Source: Impatiens glandulifera
Taxonomy: Eukaryota > Streptophyta > Magnoliopsida > Ericales > Balsaminaceae
Reading direction: 5' to 3'
DNA: 64,000 bases
NCBI RefSeq assembly: GCF_907164915.1
Contig: NC_061869.1
Coordinates: forward strand, 45,195,771-45,259,770
Position numbers and translations under genes: made by a program. Of this stretch, positions 24,508 to 34,643 are shown in pieces. How positions within the stretch are numbered: position 1 is the stretch's first letter; every line of letters begins with the position of its first letter. The notes under the pieces are model-generated. The model was not told where the DNA came from. It ran no database searches and was given only the letters and a program-made list of their open reading frames with translations.

Positions 24508-26318
24508 TCATATGCTATGTTTGAGCAGCCGGCTGTCCAGATGTCGTCTTGCTCTTCCAAGCTGCTTTCCTGTTTTACCTGCATTTAAAAACAATAAATT
24601 TGGTTCCCAATTTTCTTTGGGTCCATGGCTTATTAGTCCCTTGGGAATCCATAATTTGATTATTTTTATAGATTTCCCATGTTGCGTTGTGATCGGTGCG
24701 TATGATTTAGGCTTAACAGACGTCTTCCTGCTAATAGCTGAACTCTTAACCTTAGAGGATGGTTTTTGTCTAAAACTCCTTGACTTCCTGTCAGATTTTA
24801 ATATGCCAGACTTGCTGCCTGCTTCCATCTTAAGTTTTATCCAGCCAACAGTTGGCGGAACATAAGTAATCTCATCCTTTAAGGTTATCTCATCACAACT
24901 TGGATTAGTTCCATTCTTAGTTAAACTCCCTTTGACAAAGTTTATAGACTTAAACTTGTTAGTTTTTGGGTTTAACTTTTCATAAGACTTGTCTGAGTCA
25001 TTGCCATCAAATCCTAAACCGGATTTGCATCCGATAGGCCTCATCATACTTATTTGCTGTCTGACTGCATCTCCAGACTTCGTCCAGGAATCGACCACAT
25101 ATGTCAAACGTTGGCTTTTAGAAAACATAGTTTGAACATTTTCCTTGAGCTTTTCATTCTAAGATGGAGCTCAACCATTTTGTTTTTAAAAACTTCAGAA
25201 TCATTATTTTGAGATGAAGAAGAACTGTCAGATTTGTTTTTCAATTTTAGTTCATCAAAAGAGTCTGACAATTTCTTGTACTCAATGACCATGTCATTGA
25301 GTGTAGTAATTAACGCATCTCTTGAGAATTTTTTAGAGGAGAAATCAAATACCTCAGAGTCAACTTCTTCTTTTGCCATGAAGCAAGTAACCTCTTCATC
25401 ATCACTAACGTTGGATGATGAATCATCTGAGTCGCTGTCGGCCCACTTGGCTTTGTTTTCATCCGCCATGAGAGTCTTCAGCTCTTTCTTGTTCTTTTTC
25501 TCATCTTTCTTTTTCTCATCACGCTTCGGCTTGCTGTTTCCTTCCTTGAAGTGTCTCTTCTTCATGAATTTGCAGACTTTCTTCACGAAAAGAGCCATGG
25601 CATCGCTGCTAATCTGCATAGCAACAACCTTCACAACAGTGGTAGTAGATGGCTCCTCAGCCGTCACCAATGCCTTTGTTATGATGGTGGATATGGGGTG
25701 CTCCTCTTCATTTCTATAGTTCAACTCGAACTCATAAGCCTTCAGATCGGATAACAAATCATAGAGCTCCATCTTGTTGAGGTCTTTAGATTCCCTCATC
25801 GCCATCGTCTTGATATCATACTCTCTAGGAAGAGCACGCATGACCTTGATCACAACCTCTCTATTGCTGTAAGTCTTGCCCAAAGTGGATAGAGAAGTGA
25901 TAACATTACTGAATCTTTCATCGAACGCAGTCAACGTCTCTCTAGGACGCATTTTGAAGTTATTGAACTGTTGTGTGGAAACCATGAGTCTGTTTTCTTT
26001 GGTTTACTCGTTTCCCTCACACAGTTTAGTCAGCTTCTCCCAAATATCTTTGGCAGTGGGACATTTGATGATCTTGCGTACCATGTTGTCATTCAATGTC
26101 TTGTAGAGGATGTCTTTTGCTATGTTGTCGAGGTTGTTCTTTCTTTTATCTTCACCGGTCCACTCAGATCTAGCCTTCTCAATCTTTATCGGACCGTCGG
26201 TGATGACAAACCACATGTCATCATCTATGGCAGCTAGATGAGCTTGCACTCTCGCCTTCCACACAACGTAGTTTTCCTCTAAGAACATAGGAACATTGTT
26301 GATGACAGCCATATACAT
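24508..26318 (-). pseudogene. Gag-like protein of the gag-only element
   Basis: Reads from ATG 26,318: a UBN2-type capsid region ('NYVVWKARVQAHLAAIDDDM', 'LCEGNE', 'GKTYSNREVVIKVMRALPRE'), a Lys-rich stretch, an acidic stretch ('DSDSDDSSSNVSDDEE'), a coiled-coil-like part ('YKKLSDSFDELK'), then 'SGLGFD' and 'WIPKG..GPKENWEP', as in the gag C-terminus of several copia lineages. The zinc knuckle is missing: 'KKRHF' passes directly into 'KPKRDEK', while the relative at 33,637 keeps it. There is one stop at about 26,004 (CAA to TAA by comparison) and one frame change near 25,130. Otherwise open for about 600 codons, far better preserved than the pol genes around it. Confidence 0.85.
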
Positions 26319-26356
26319 GATTCAAATTCCTTAGAAGCTTGAGAATAGAAAACGAG

Positions 26357-26370
26357 GCTTTGATACCAAC
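26357..26370 (-). other. Primer binding site of the gag-only element
   Basis: Minus-strand 'gttggtatcaaagcc' follows the LTR end directly. A variant of the initiator tRNA-Met complement. Confidence 0.8.
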
Positions 26371-27775
26371 TGATAGTATTGGCGGCACTAATAGAGATGG
26401 GAGTCTGGCTATTGATGATGACTTTGGATAAACGGTTTGATAGAAATTATGTTAGAGATTAATATCTCTTTCTATTCTTCGCAAATCCTTCGAACTCTTG
26501 AAACAGATTCAAGTGCAGAAATATTCATTGGATTTGAAGCTTTGAACCAATGAAAGATGAGTGGTAGAAAGTAAAGAACACAAGAAGTTGTTTATGGATG
26601 TTCGGAGCAAACTCTCCTACGTCACCCATTCTTCCAACCACCGGAAGGATTCACTATACTTCTTTGAATCAAATACAATTCACTAATCTAGCTAACTCTC
26701 TGTTGAACAAAACAACCTTTGTTCAACTTACAGCACTGAAGTTTTCTCATAGAAAAGACAGTATGTAATACAATGTATTCACAGCTAGATGATAAGTGAG
26801 ATGTTTCATTTCAGAAACTTTCTTGAATGAAAAATGAAGCAGCTCTCTCTTTCTTGTATTTTCAGCCAGCAATTTGTCCGTTGTCTTTGGCAGCAATTTA
26901 TTCTTGAAAAGCTTCAACGGTCAAATCCTTCTTTTGGACACATGTCATCTTTCCGTTGGATGTACTATCCATGAGGTACTAGGTAGTACAACAGAAAAAT
27001 ATTCTTGAGATCGTGGTAGTACAATTCAATACAGGCAATTTGAATTATGGCATATGTGGCGGTTATTCATTTGTTGAGCTCTACTGTCAACTGGCTCGAA
27101 GACTCTGCTGCCGGCTACTAGCTGTCTGGAAGAGCATCTGCCATCAGATGCCCATCTGATCATCTTGGTCGTCCATCTGTTTAGACGCCCCTATCTAACA
27201 GTCTATTAGATGCCTCATCTCAGTCGTTCATCTGATTAGACGCAATCTGCATTAGATGCCCCATCTAACATTAGACCCACACGTCTAACCACATGTTAGA
27301 CCCCCACGTCTAACCCCACTAGTTAGACTGCACGTCTAACACCGTGCGTTGACTTTGCTCGCGCGCGTTGATTTTAGTTGTGCCTACAAATTAACAAAAA
27401 TCCAATTATTAATTATGTGTCTGGTGAGAATTAAACCCAGGTCACCAGCATGACAGGCAGATGTACTTATCACTACACCACATACTTTGTTGATATCTAA
27501 ATATTTATTTTTATATTTCATATGACTAACAATTATTGAACTTAGTTTTATCCATTTATTATCAAAAAATATTTCATCAATCATCAAATCAAAATTTTTA
27601 AGTTACTTCAAATCAATAAAAAATCACCCAACAATTTCTCCCTTTTTGATTATTTAAACTAACTTATCAAAACCAGTTTAAACATTAAAAATCTTAACCC
27701 AACAATTTCTCCCTTTTTGATTATTTAAGCTAAATTATCAAAACTAGTTTAAAAATTAAAAATCTTAACCCAACA
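26371..27775 (-). repeat. Gag-only element, 5' LTR
   Basis: About 1,405 bp, colinear with 22,854-24,333. It carries two 71-bp PPT-bearing units at its outer edge (27,634-27,775) instead of three. TTAGAC/GTCTAA motifs lie at 27,190-27,340. Confidence 0.83.
27634..27775 (-). repeat. Two 71-bp PPT-bearing units at the outer LTR edge
   Basis: PPT-like starts at 27,634 and 27,705. The LTR terminus 'cccaaca' falls at 27,775, exactly one period later, followed by the target duplication. Confidence 0.85.
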
Positions 27776-29829
27776 TTCTTAAATCCAATAATCCTTTTCA
27801 TTTTCTTCCAATAAACATTCAAATTTATACATAAACCCTAAATACCTTTTCTCATCTTCAAGTTTATCCAAAACCAAATAATCCATATTCCTTCATTCTC
27901 TGTTTTCTCTTCCTCCTTCCTAAACAATAAACAACCTTAAATCATTCAACCATATTAAACAAATCAACTTCATTATTTCTACCAGCAAACTCCATTTCAT
28001 TTAAAACCATAATTCATCCATAACCTTATCAAATCCACCATTTACTTACCTTTAATTCAAATGAGTTATTGATGAAGGAATTAATTTATTGAAAGAGGTG
28101 ATCTGTTGATGGAATGATGATCTGCTAATAAGATAAACTAATCAAATAAAAATGAAGTTGATGGAGACGACCTGCTGATCAAATGAAATTAATTGATAAA
28201 GAAGATGAACATAAATGAACCGTGGATCTGATGAAGAAGACGGACAGATGATTAGATGAAGAATGCTACTACTCGATGTTGAAGATGAAGAAACTGATGG
28301 AAGGATAAAGAAGGCATAGGGAAAGCTCTTTGCTTAATTTCCTGCATACCCATTTAACAACAAGAGAGGTGATGACGTGGCCTATCCTCATTGACTTCTT
28401 TAGATTCCTTATCTTATCCAAAAATCACATTACTTTATTTTTTTTATTATTATTTTAAATAACTTAACTTTACATTAAACCCACTTGCTTATCATTTAAT
28501 TTGAACACTTAGCAGCTTAATAACATTCCATCCTAACCCATTACATGTTCTCCACTTGCCCCAGCTGCATGCTTCACACTTAGCATAGCAACCATTAGCT
28601 CACCTTACCCCCATTACCTTGATTCATTTGGAAATTCAGTTCTCTCTCTATTTAAGCAAGACTTAGGAGCTTTTCTTCAAAGCAAGAGCAAACCCTAGCA
28701 AAGATCATCTTCTTTTTTCAGTTTCGAAATTAAGGCAAGCCTTTTCTTAAATTCACTTTAAACTCCACCCATAGCTATGTATCTCAAGTACTTTCTGTAT
28801 AATTTTTATATATGTTTGAAATACATGTTTCTATGGCAAAATATGGTTTTATTTACAAACTTGGTTTATAAACAATCTATTTTTCTCAAGTATGACAAGG
28901 GTCATCATGTTTTCCACAAATGATAGGGTTTCCATGATTTGTTAAGTATATACTTTTATAAAACATAAACCCTTATGATTTATGCATACATGGGCGCATA
29001 TTATTGATGAATGAGTATTGACGGAAACAGAAGGAGACTAGCTGGCATGAGCTCTTGTAAGTTGATTCTAAATGTACTGGCTGATTATTTAAGGTACCAG
29101 AGTATTTAACATGAGCTCTATTTATTGCTGCCCAACTAAAAGACGATCCAAACAGGTTAAGGGCTTTTAGGAATGGACTCCTAATTGTGCCTTTCCAAAT
29201 ACAGCTCAAACGGATTCCTTGCCTTCAGGATCAACTCTGAATGGTGTAGGGTCAAACATGGCTCAAGATGTTACTGTACAGGCCCCATGAACTCATATTT
29301 TCTAAACATGCCAATGATTTTTTTTATGGACTGATCATCTCTTTTTAAATGATGAACATTTTATGCATATATCTTCCTTTTAAAAGCAAATCATTCCAGC
29401 AGGTTTTAAAATACTTAATTACTTGCTGAGTCATTAGACTCACTATGCTTATGTGTGGTGTAGGTACTCAACCTTAGCTTTTGTACACTTGAAGGAAATG
29501 AGGCTTGGAGAGGAGCAGGCTATTAGAGAGAGTGTGGGAGGAGGGACCGATACTGCTAGATTTACATGTCTTTTTGTATAAACACTTGACTTTTATTTTG
29601 GGTCCTTTCCTACTGTCTAATGATGCATGTATATAAGACTTATACAGAAACATGTTAGTATGATGGAGTATAGGTTATCTTGTTGTAGCTTCTTGTAGCT
29701 GTTTAATGCAGAATGTATATATAAAGTATATCTTTTAAACATGACAAGTTGTATATAGCTTTAGCTAGGAATCTCAATGTTAAATAGATATAAATGTTAG
29801 AGCAGTAGGTATATTATATGAGTAGGGAC

Positions 29830-32024
29830 TTTTCAGGTGAGCCTCCAGATCTGTCTCATCTTAGACCATTTGGATGCACAACTTTTGCTCATAAAAAAGA
29901 AGGCAAGTTAGAGCCAAGAAGGGTGAAGTGTGTGTTCCTTGGTTATCCTCAAGGAGTGAAAGGTTATAGGTTGTGGTTGAGACAATATGGTGGTTTTAAA
30001 ACCATAATCAGCAGAAACGTAATATTCAATGAAGAGAAGTTTGTGTGTCTCTCTCAAAATCAATCTACAACTAATCATGGTGACTCGGGTATAAGCGAGC
30101 AGGGGACAAATGCATATTTAATTTCATTAATGTTTCAGCAAGTTAGTGGTACTAGTCAAATAGAGAGTAATACAGGGGATTATGGTCAGGTGGAGCCATT
30201 GGTTTCAGATAAAGACGCTGAAATGGTTGCTGATAATCATGAGGAGTTTACTAGTACATATGTTGAACCTACGAGGAAGTTACAGCTCAATTGGAAGCTA
30301 GTTATCAACTCGCTAGGGACATGGAAAGGAGGCAGCCAAAACTCATCCAGAGGTATGGGTTCTCAGCTTATACCGATATGTTGACATATTCGTTTATGAC
30401 AACAGTTAAGTTAGACAAAACTAAACCGGAAGATTTCAAAGAGGTTTTGAGTTCTAGTGATAGATCCAAGTGAATGGAAACTTTGAAGGAAGAAATGAAT
30501 TCTCTTTATAAGAATTCAACTTGAGAGATTATTCTGAGGCCTATCAAGCAATATGTGATCAAGTGCAAGTGGATATATAAGATCAAGGAAGGTATTTCGA
30601 TTTAAGAAGGGGTCAAGTACAAAGCAAAATTAGTTGTTAAGGAGTTCTCTCAAAAAGAAGGAGTGGACTATAATGAAATCTTCTCACCATTTGTCAAGTA
30701 CAAAATCATTCGGATCATGCTCTCGCTGGTAACTTAGTTCGATCTTGAGTTAGAACAAATGGATGTTAAAACTGCGTTTCTTCATGGAAATCTAGAGGAA
30801 AACATTTTCATGGAGCAACCATAAAGGTTCAAAGTTCAGCAATAGAAAAACATGGTGTGTTTGCTTAGGAAGTCGTTGTATGGACTCAAACAATCACTAA
30901 GACAGTATTACTTAAGACTTGATGCATTTACTACTCAACAAGGCTTTATGAGGAGCATGTATGATACTTGCTTATACTTCATAGGGAAGAGCATACTTGA
31001 AGCTGATTATCTTTTGCTATATGTAGATGATATGCTAAGTTTCGAGTGTGAAAAAGTTGAAGACTATTCTAAGTTTCGAGTTCGATATGAAGGACTTAGG
31101 CAAAGTTGATAAGATATTTGGGATAAGGATTAGCAGAGACATGAAGAATGGTGTAATGACTCTCAGCTAGTAGGGCTATCTCGAGAAGGTGATTGACAAG
31201 TTCGAAATTCAAGGAGCCAAGCCAGCAAAGTTGACGATCAAAAATCAGTATCGGATGTCGTCTATGAACTCGGCAAAAACCAGGTCAAATGAGACTTACA
31301 TGGAAAAGGTTCTATATTCAAGTGTAGTTGGGTTTGTGATGTACTCAATGGTCTGTACCGGGCGAGACTTAGCACATGCGATTAGTGTCTTGAGTAGGTT
31401 TACGGCGAGTTCAGGTCGTGAACATTGGCTCACAATGAAGTGGTTACTGAGATACATAGCCTCAACTACTAATGTGGGGATATGTTACAAGAAAAGAAGT
31501 GGTATAGAGGTTAGTGTAATTATTACGTGGACTCAAACTATGTAGGAGATAAAGACTCAAGGAAATCAACTTCAGCTTTCTAATTTTTGGTTATTGGTAA
31601 CTGTATCAGTTGGAGCCGAATATATCGCAGTAACTGAAGCTGTAAAGGAAATAATGTGGATTCAGGGTCTGCTGCAAGAACAGAAGGTGTTCGAAGAACC
31701 TGCAACAGTGTTAACAAAAAGTCAAAGTGCACTACAATTGTGCAAGAATCCCGTGTTCCATGATAGAACAAAACACGTGGATATCAAGAACCATTTCATT
31801 CGAGAGAAAATAACACAAGTGGTGGTTTCAATCAGCTAAGTTAGAACAGAAAATAACCCAACTGATGTTGAAACCAAGGTACTACCTCTTAGTAAATTTA
31901 GACATTGTTTGGATTTGCTTAGAGTTCAAGAGATGTAGTGCAATAAAGGCTTCGAGCAATTAAGTGATGAACATATTCGATTTCACTAAAACAAGAGAAC
32001 GACCCTTCAACCCAAGGTGGAGAT
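29830..32024 (+). pseudogene. Copia 2 pol, 3' half (copy A)
   Basis: Resumes at the integrase end ('PPDLSHLRPFGC', 'LEPRRVKCVFLGYPQGVKGY'). RT follows with '[13 protein letters not shown]', 'SLYGLKQS', the catalytic 'YVDDM' (about 31,021), then RNase H with 'SVVGFVMYSMVCTGRDLAHA' and 'VGAEYIAVTEA'. Many stops and frame changes are present. From 30,089 onward it has a close second copy at 42,294-44,229. Confidence 0.88.
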
Positions 32025-32374
32025 AGTTGATATTGAGTTGAATGAGTCAGGCCCAATTAAATAGGTCCAATTAAATGAAGTGTCTAAGGCTTAAGTTTGT
32101 TAAGTTAGTTAGGACAAGTTAATTATATATAGATAAGTAATTCACACAAGATAGTTAGAGATTTTATATATGTGTGATTGATATATATAAAGAACAAGGG
32201 TGTAACTGAAACATTTGATTGTGATAGTGGAATCGAGTTCCTAATAGAGCTCGACGAAGACGTAGACATTTTTGGGTCGTACTCCGATATCAATCTTGTG
32301 CTGTTTTACTCTTTATGATTTCTTGCATTTACATTTCTCAGTTTTTTGATTGATTAGGAGAGAAATTCCCTACA
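32025..32374 (+). repeat. Copia 2 3' LTR (copy A)
   Basis: 350 bp, following a 'ggtggagat' polypurine tract. The first base is A instead of T. It ends 'aaattccctaca'. Confidence 0.88.
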
Positions 32375-32985
32375 CTACTAATATATTGGTAATCATTTCA
32401 TTTTTAAATCCAATAAGTTATTGTTGTGTAATGATTAAGATTAAGGAGTTGAGACATGAATTGTGTAGATTCGTGGTAAGAACATAACAGATTTAACCCA
32501 GAAAGAATTACGATAAATAATTCTTGTAATTTATAAAAGTTCCTGAAAGAAGAATAGGCCAACTTAGGTGTGAAAGAAAAGTAAGCATTTAATACAAGTT
32601 GGGTATCCAAAATGAGTTTATTCCTATCAAATACAAATAGTAGATTATACTTAGGACTTGTTTGATAACATTTAATCACTCCTCCTATCAAACAATTCCA
32701 ATTATCAACTAAAATATTAATATATTTACTTTCTACAATATTTAAAATATTAACTACTAAAATATTTAAATAATTTGACTTGTATAATCCAAATAAAGTA
32801 AAGAACAATATTTAAAATATTAACTACTAAAATGTTTTGGTAATTTGACCTAGATAAATCACTTTCTTTGTAAAAGAGATTTCCTTTTTTGAAAAGTCTA
32901 AATACTTTTGACAAAAGACAAAAAAAAAACAGTTCTTGATATAAAAGTATTTTTGCATGCTAATGATTGACTTTAGCCATAAAAC

Positions 32986-33228
32986 CTGTTGAGACATTAG
33001 GCAAACAGACTGGGAATCATGCATCGATTGAAAGACCCTGCCACGACTGAGATCTCGGGGCTTAGGCCAAAGAAGACGAGGATGGAGGTGGTGTAGAACC
33101 AAATGAGGGATGGAGGAATGCTGAGGACTAAAAGTTCTAGAATTCCTCTTTGGGTTTGGATTCCAACCATATGTACTTGATTTGCTCCATAGGCTTGTCC
33201 ACAAAGAGTCTCCAAAGCACTTGACAAC
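32986..33228 (-). pseudogene. MATE copy A exon 2
   Basis: Encodes 'LSSALETLCGQAYGANQVHM' through 'MIPSLFA'. A 12-base deletion relative to copy B turns the Tyr codon after SLFA into TAA (32,997-32,999). The donor GT lies at 32,985-32,984. Confidence 0.82.
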
Positions 33229-33350
33229 CTTAACTACATAAAAATTGAAATTTCTTAAACAAGGAAGATCATAACAATTGCATTTGATTAAATAAACATT
33301 TTTAACAGAATGTAATTAAGGAGATATATTATAAGAGATATTGGACGCAC

Positions 33351-33633
33351 CAAGAAGCTGAAACCGGTGACAGAAGCGAAGGAAGTGGCGAGGGATGCGC
33401 CCGGAGAGAGGAAGCTGACCGAGGCGACCGACGAACATGACGGAGATGATCTGCAAGGAGTACTGAAGCAAACTGACTGCTATGAGAGGCCCAGCTAGTA
33501 ATAGCTGCTGCTTTGCTTCAACAATGATCTCTTCTTTGTTGATCCTTTGATCCCCATGGTAATGGAGGATTGGTTCTTGGTTCGAAAGAATTAGAGGAGA
33601 TTGGATGATATGATCTTGTCCTTCTCCTCTCAT
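33351..33633 (-). pseudogene. MATE copy A exon 1
   Basis: Starts with MRGEGQDH and runs into the first transmembrane helices ('LLAGPLIAVSLLQYSLQII'). Compared with copy B it has one extra base near 33,400 (gcgccc against gcgcc), which shifts the frame after LGQLPLSG. The donor is GTGCGT, where copy B has GTACGT. An LTR element begins two bases before the ATG, so this copy has no promoter of its own. Confidence 0.8.
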
Positions 33634-33636
33634 TCA

Positions 33637-34599
33637 CTATAGTTTCGTCTGTTCTTCCCGTCCCTTTCCATAAGAGCCTTCAGCTCCTTTTCATTGTCAT
33701 TTTTCTTCTCTTCACGCTTCGGATTCTGACATTCCGATTGGTAATGAACTAAAATGCCACAATTATAACACTTAACATTAATTTTGGATTTCTTATTATA
33801 ATTAAAATTTAAAGAGCTTGAGTTAAAGTTTCTCTTCTTCATAAAGTCGCCAAACTTCTTCACGAAGAGAGACATAGCATCGCTGCTAAGCTGATGTCTG
33901 CACATCAGGAGCGGCGGGAGGCTCTTTAGAAGTCACCAAAGCTTTGACAATGATAATGGATGTGGATTGATCTTCTTCAATCCAAGAGTTCAACTCGAAC
34001 TCGTAGGCCTTGAGATCAGCGAACAAACCGAAGAGCGAGATATTGTTGAGGTCTTTGGATTCCCTCACAACCATCGTCTTTATGTCTCATTCCCTTGGAA
34101 GAGCACACATGACCTTGATAGCAAGCTCCCTATTGATATACGTCTTGCCAAGAATAGATAGAGTGGAGACAATTTGGCTGAACCTTGTGTCGAACTCGTT
34201 CATCGTTTCTCCGGGATGCATTTTTAAACTGTCAAACTGTTGAGTGACAACTATAATCTTGTTTTCCTTGGTTTGCTCATTTCCCTCACACAGTTGGGTA
34301 AGTCTGTCCCAGATCTCCTTGACAGTATCACACTCGATGATTTTGTTGAACATGATATCATCAAGAGATCTGTACAAAACGTCTAATGCCATGTTGTTGA
34401 GATTGTTCTTCCTCTTGTCTTCACTAGTCCATTCGGATTTCTCCTTATCGATCTTGATGGGACCATCTGTGATAACACTCCACATGTCGTCATGAAGAGA
34501 AGAGAGATGAGCACGAACTCTCTTTTTCCACACAATATAGTTTTCTCTTGAGAATGTGGGGATAATAGTTGCACTGGCATCTTTGGTTATGGTCAACAT
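33637..34599 (-). pseudogene. Gag fragment with intact zinc knuckle
   Basis: Starts 'MLTITKDASATIIPTFSREN' and gives a UBN2-type capsid region ('WSVITDGPIKIDKEKSEWTS', 'ALPRE'). After a stop near 34,087 and a frame change near 33,890 it continues to a CCHC knuckle, C-YNC-GILVH-YQSEC, near 33,730-33,775. Truncated at the MATE junction. Confidence 0.85.
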
Positions 34600-34643
34600 T
34601 CTTAGTGAAAGCTTGTGAATAGAAACAGAGCTCTGATACCAAT

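Larger units (their letters stand above)
22854..27775 (-). mobile_element. Gag-only (TR-GAG-like) LTR retrotransposon
   Basis: On the minus strand the order is 5' LTR (27,775-26,371), primer site, one long gag frame, PPT, 3' LTR (24,333-22,854). LTR ends are TGTTGGG...TATCA. Flanks are tcctt (22,849-22,853) and ttctt (27,776-27,780), a 5-bp duplication with one change. The internal part is only 2,037 bp and has no integrase, RT or RNase H. Non-autonomous plant elements with gag alone are known as TR-GAG. This one would need enzymes from a copia relative. Confidence 0.85.
21391..29829. other. DNA nested inside copia 2, mostly LTR-like noncoding sequence
   Basis: From 21,612 a block opens with 'tgtcacgccccgaaccgag', an LTR terminus type common in plant Ty3/gypsy elements. 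The block is interrupted by the gag-only element at 22,854-27,775 and resumes at 27,776. Around 28,655 a 'ctatttaag' TATA-like box is followed by a leader-like 'aaaccctagcaaagatcatc'. No coding region is seen outside the gag-only element. I could not find the block's far terminus or a target duplication, so LTR identity and limits are uncertain. The segment 21,391-21,611 is unexplained. Confidence 0.4.
18957..32374 (+). mobile_element. Ty1/copia retrotransposon 2 (in MATE intron 2), split by nested DNA
   Basis: The 5' LTR, primer site, gag and half of integrase lie at 18,957 to about 21,390. The rest of integrase, RT, RNase H and the 3' LTR lie at about 29,830-32,374. The LTRs at the two ends are clearly related, with scattered differences. 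The left LTR lacks roughly its first 40 bases, so no target duplication can be read. The join is not base-perfect: both sides carry a version of the 'W-(T/S)-G' segment before 'PPDLSHL'. This leaves open that the two halves were once two elements of one family. Confidence 0.75.
11565..33633 (-). pseudogene. MATE (DTX-type) efflux transporter pseudogene, copy A, seven exons over 22 kb
   Basis: MATE proteins are 12-helix membrane antiporters that export organic cations, flavonoids or citrate. The seven exons can be followed from the ATG at 33,633 to a stop at 11,565. They contain the family landmarks in order: 'AGPLIAV..LQYSLQIISVMFVG', 'SALETLCGQAYGA', 'FLQSQNIVILLMV', 'SNWVNALLLVLYV', 'EMIVLLSGLLPNP', 'GVSNELGAG', 'ARGCGWQK' and a final 'DWENE'. 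Splice phases join correctly (for example, exon 3 to 4 gives MIC-LEYW). Lesions are a one-base gain in exon 1, a 12-base loss creating TAA in exon 2, a retrotransposon in exon 3, a Thr-Arg to Ile-Gly change before VSNELGAG, and losses at the exon 6 end and within exon 7. Intron 2 holds a 13-kb retrotransposon nest. It cannot make a full transporter. Confidence 0.85.
30089..33635. repeat. Segmental duplication, copy A
   Basis: Colinear with 42,294-45,868 through the copia RT, its 3' LTR, intron 2 and MATE exons 2 and 1. At the left edge the first 65 aligned bases show two differences. Identity stops abruptly at both edges. Confidence 0.92.

Noticed and set aside
24467..24865. 132-codon open frame on the plus strand
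   Set aside because: Antisense to the gag C-terminus of the minus-strand gag-only element.
21612..29829. Complete Ty3/gypsy element
   Set aside because: The TGTCACGCCCCG start is suggestive, but I found no gypsy coding domain, no second LTR and no matching duplication.
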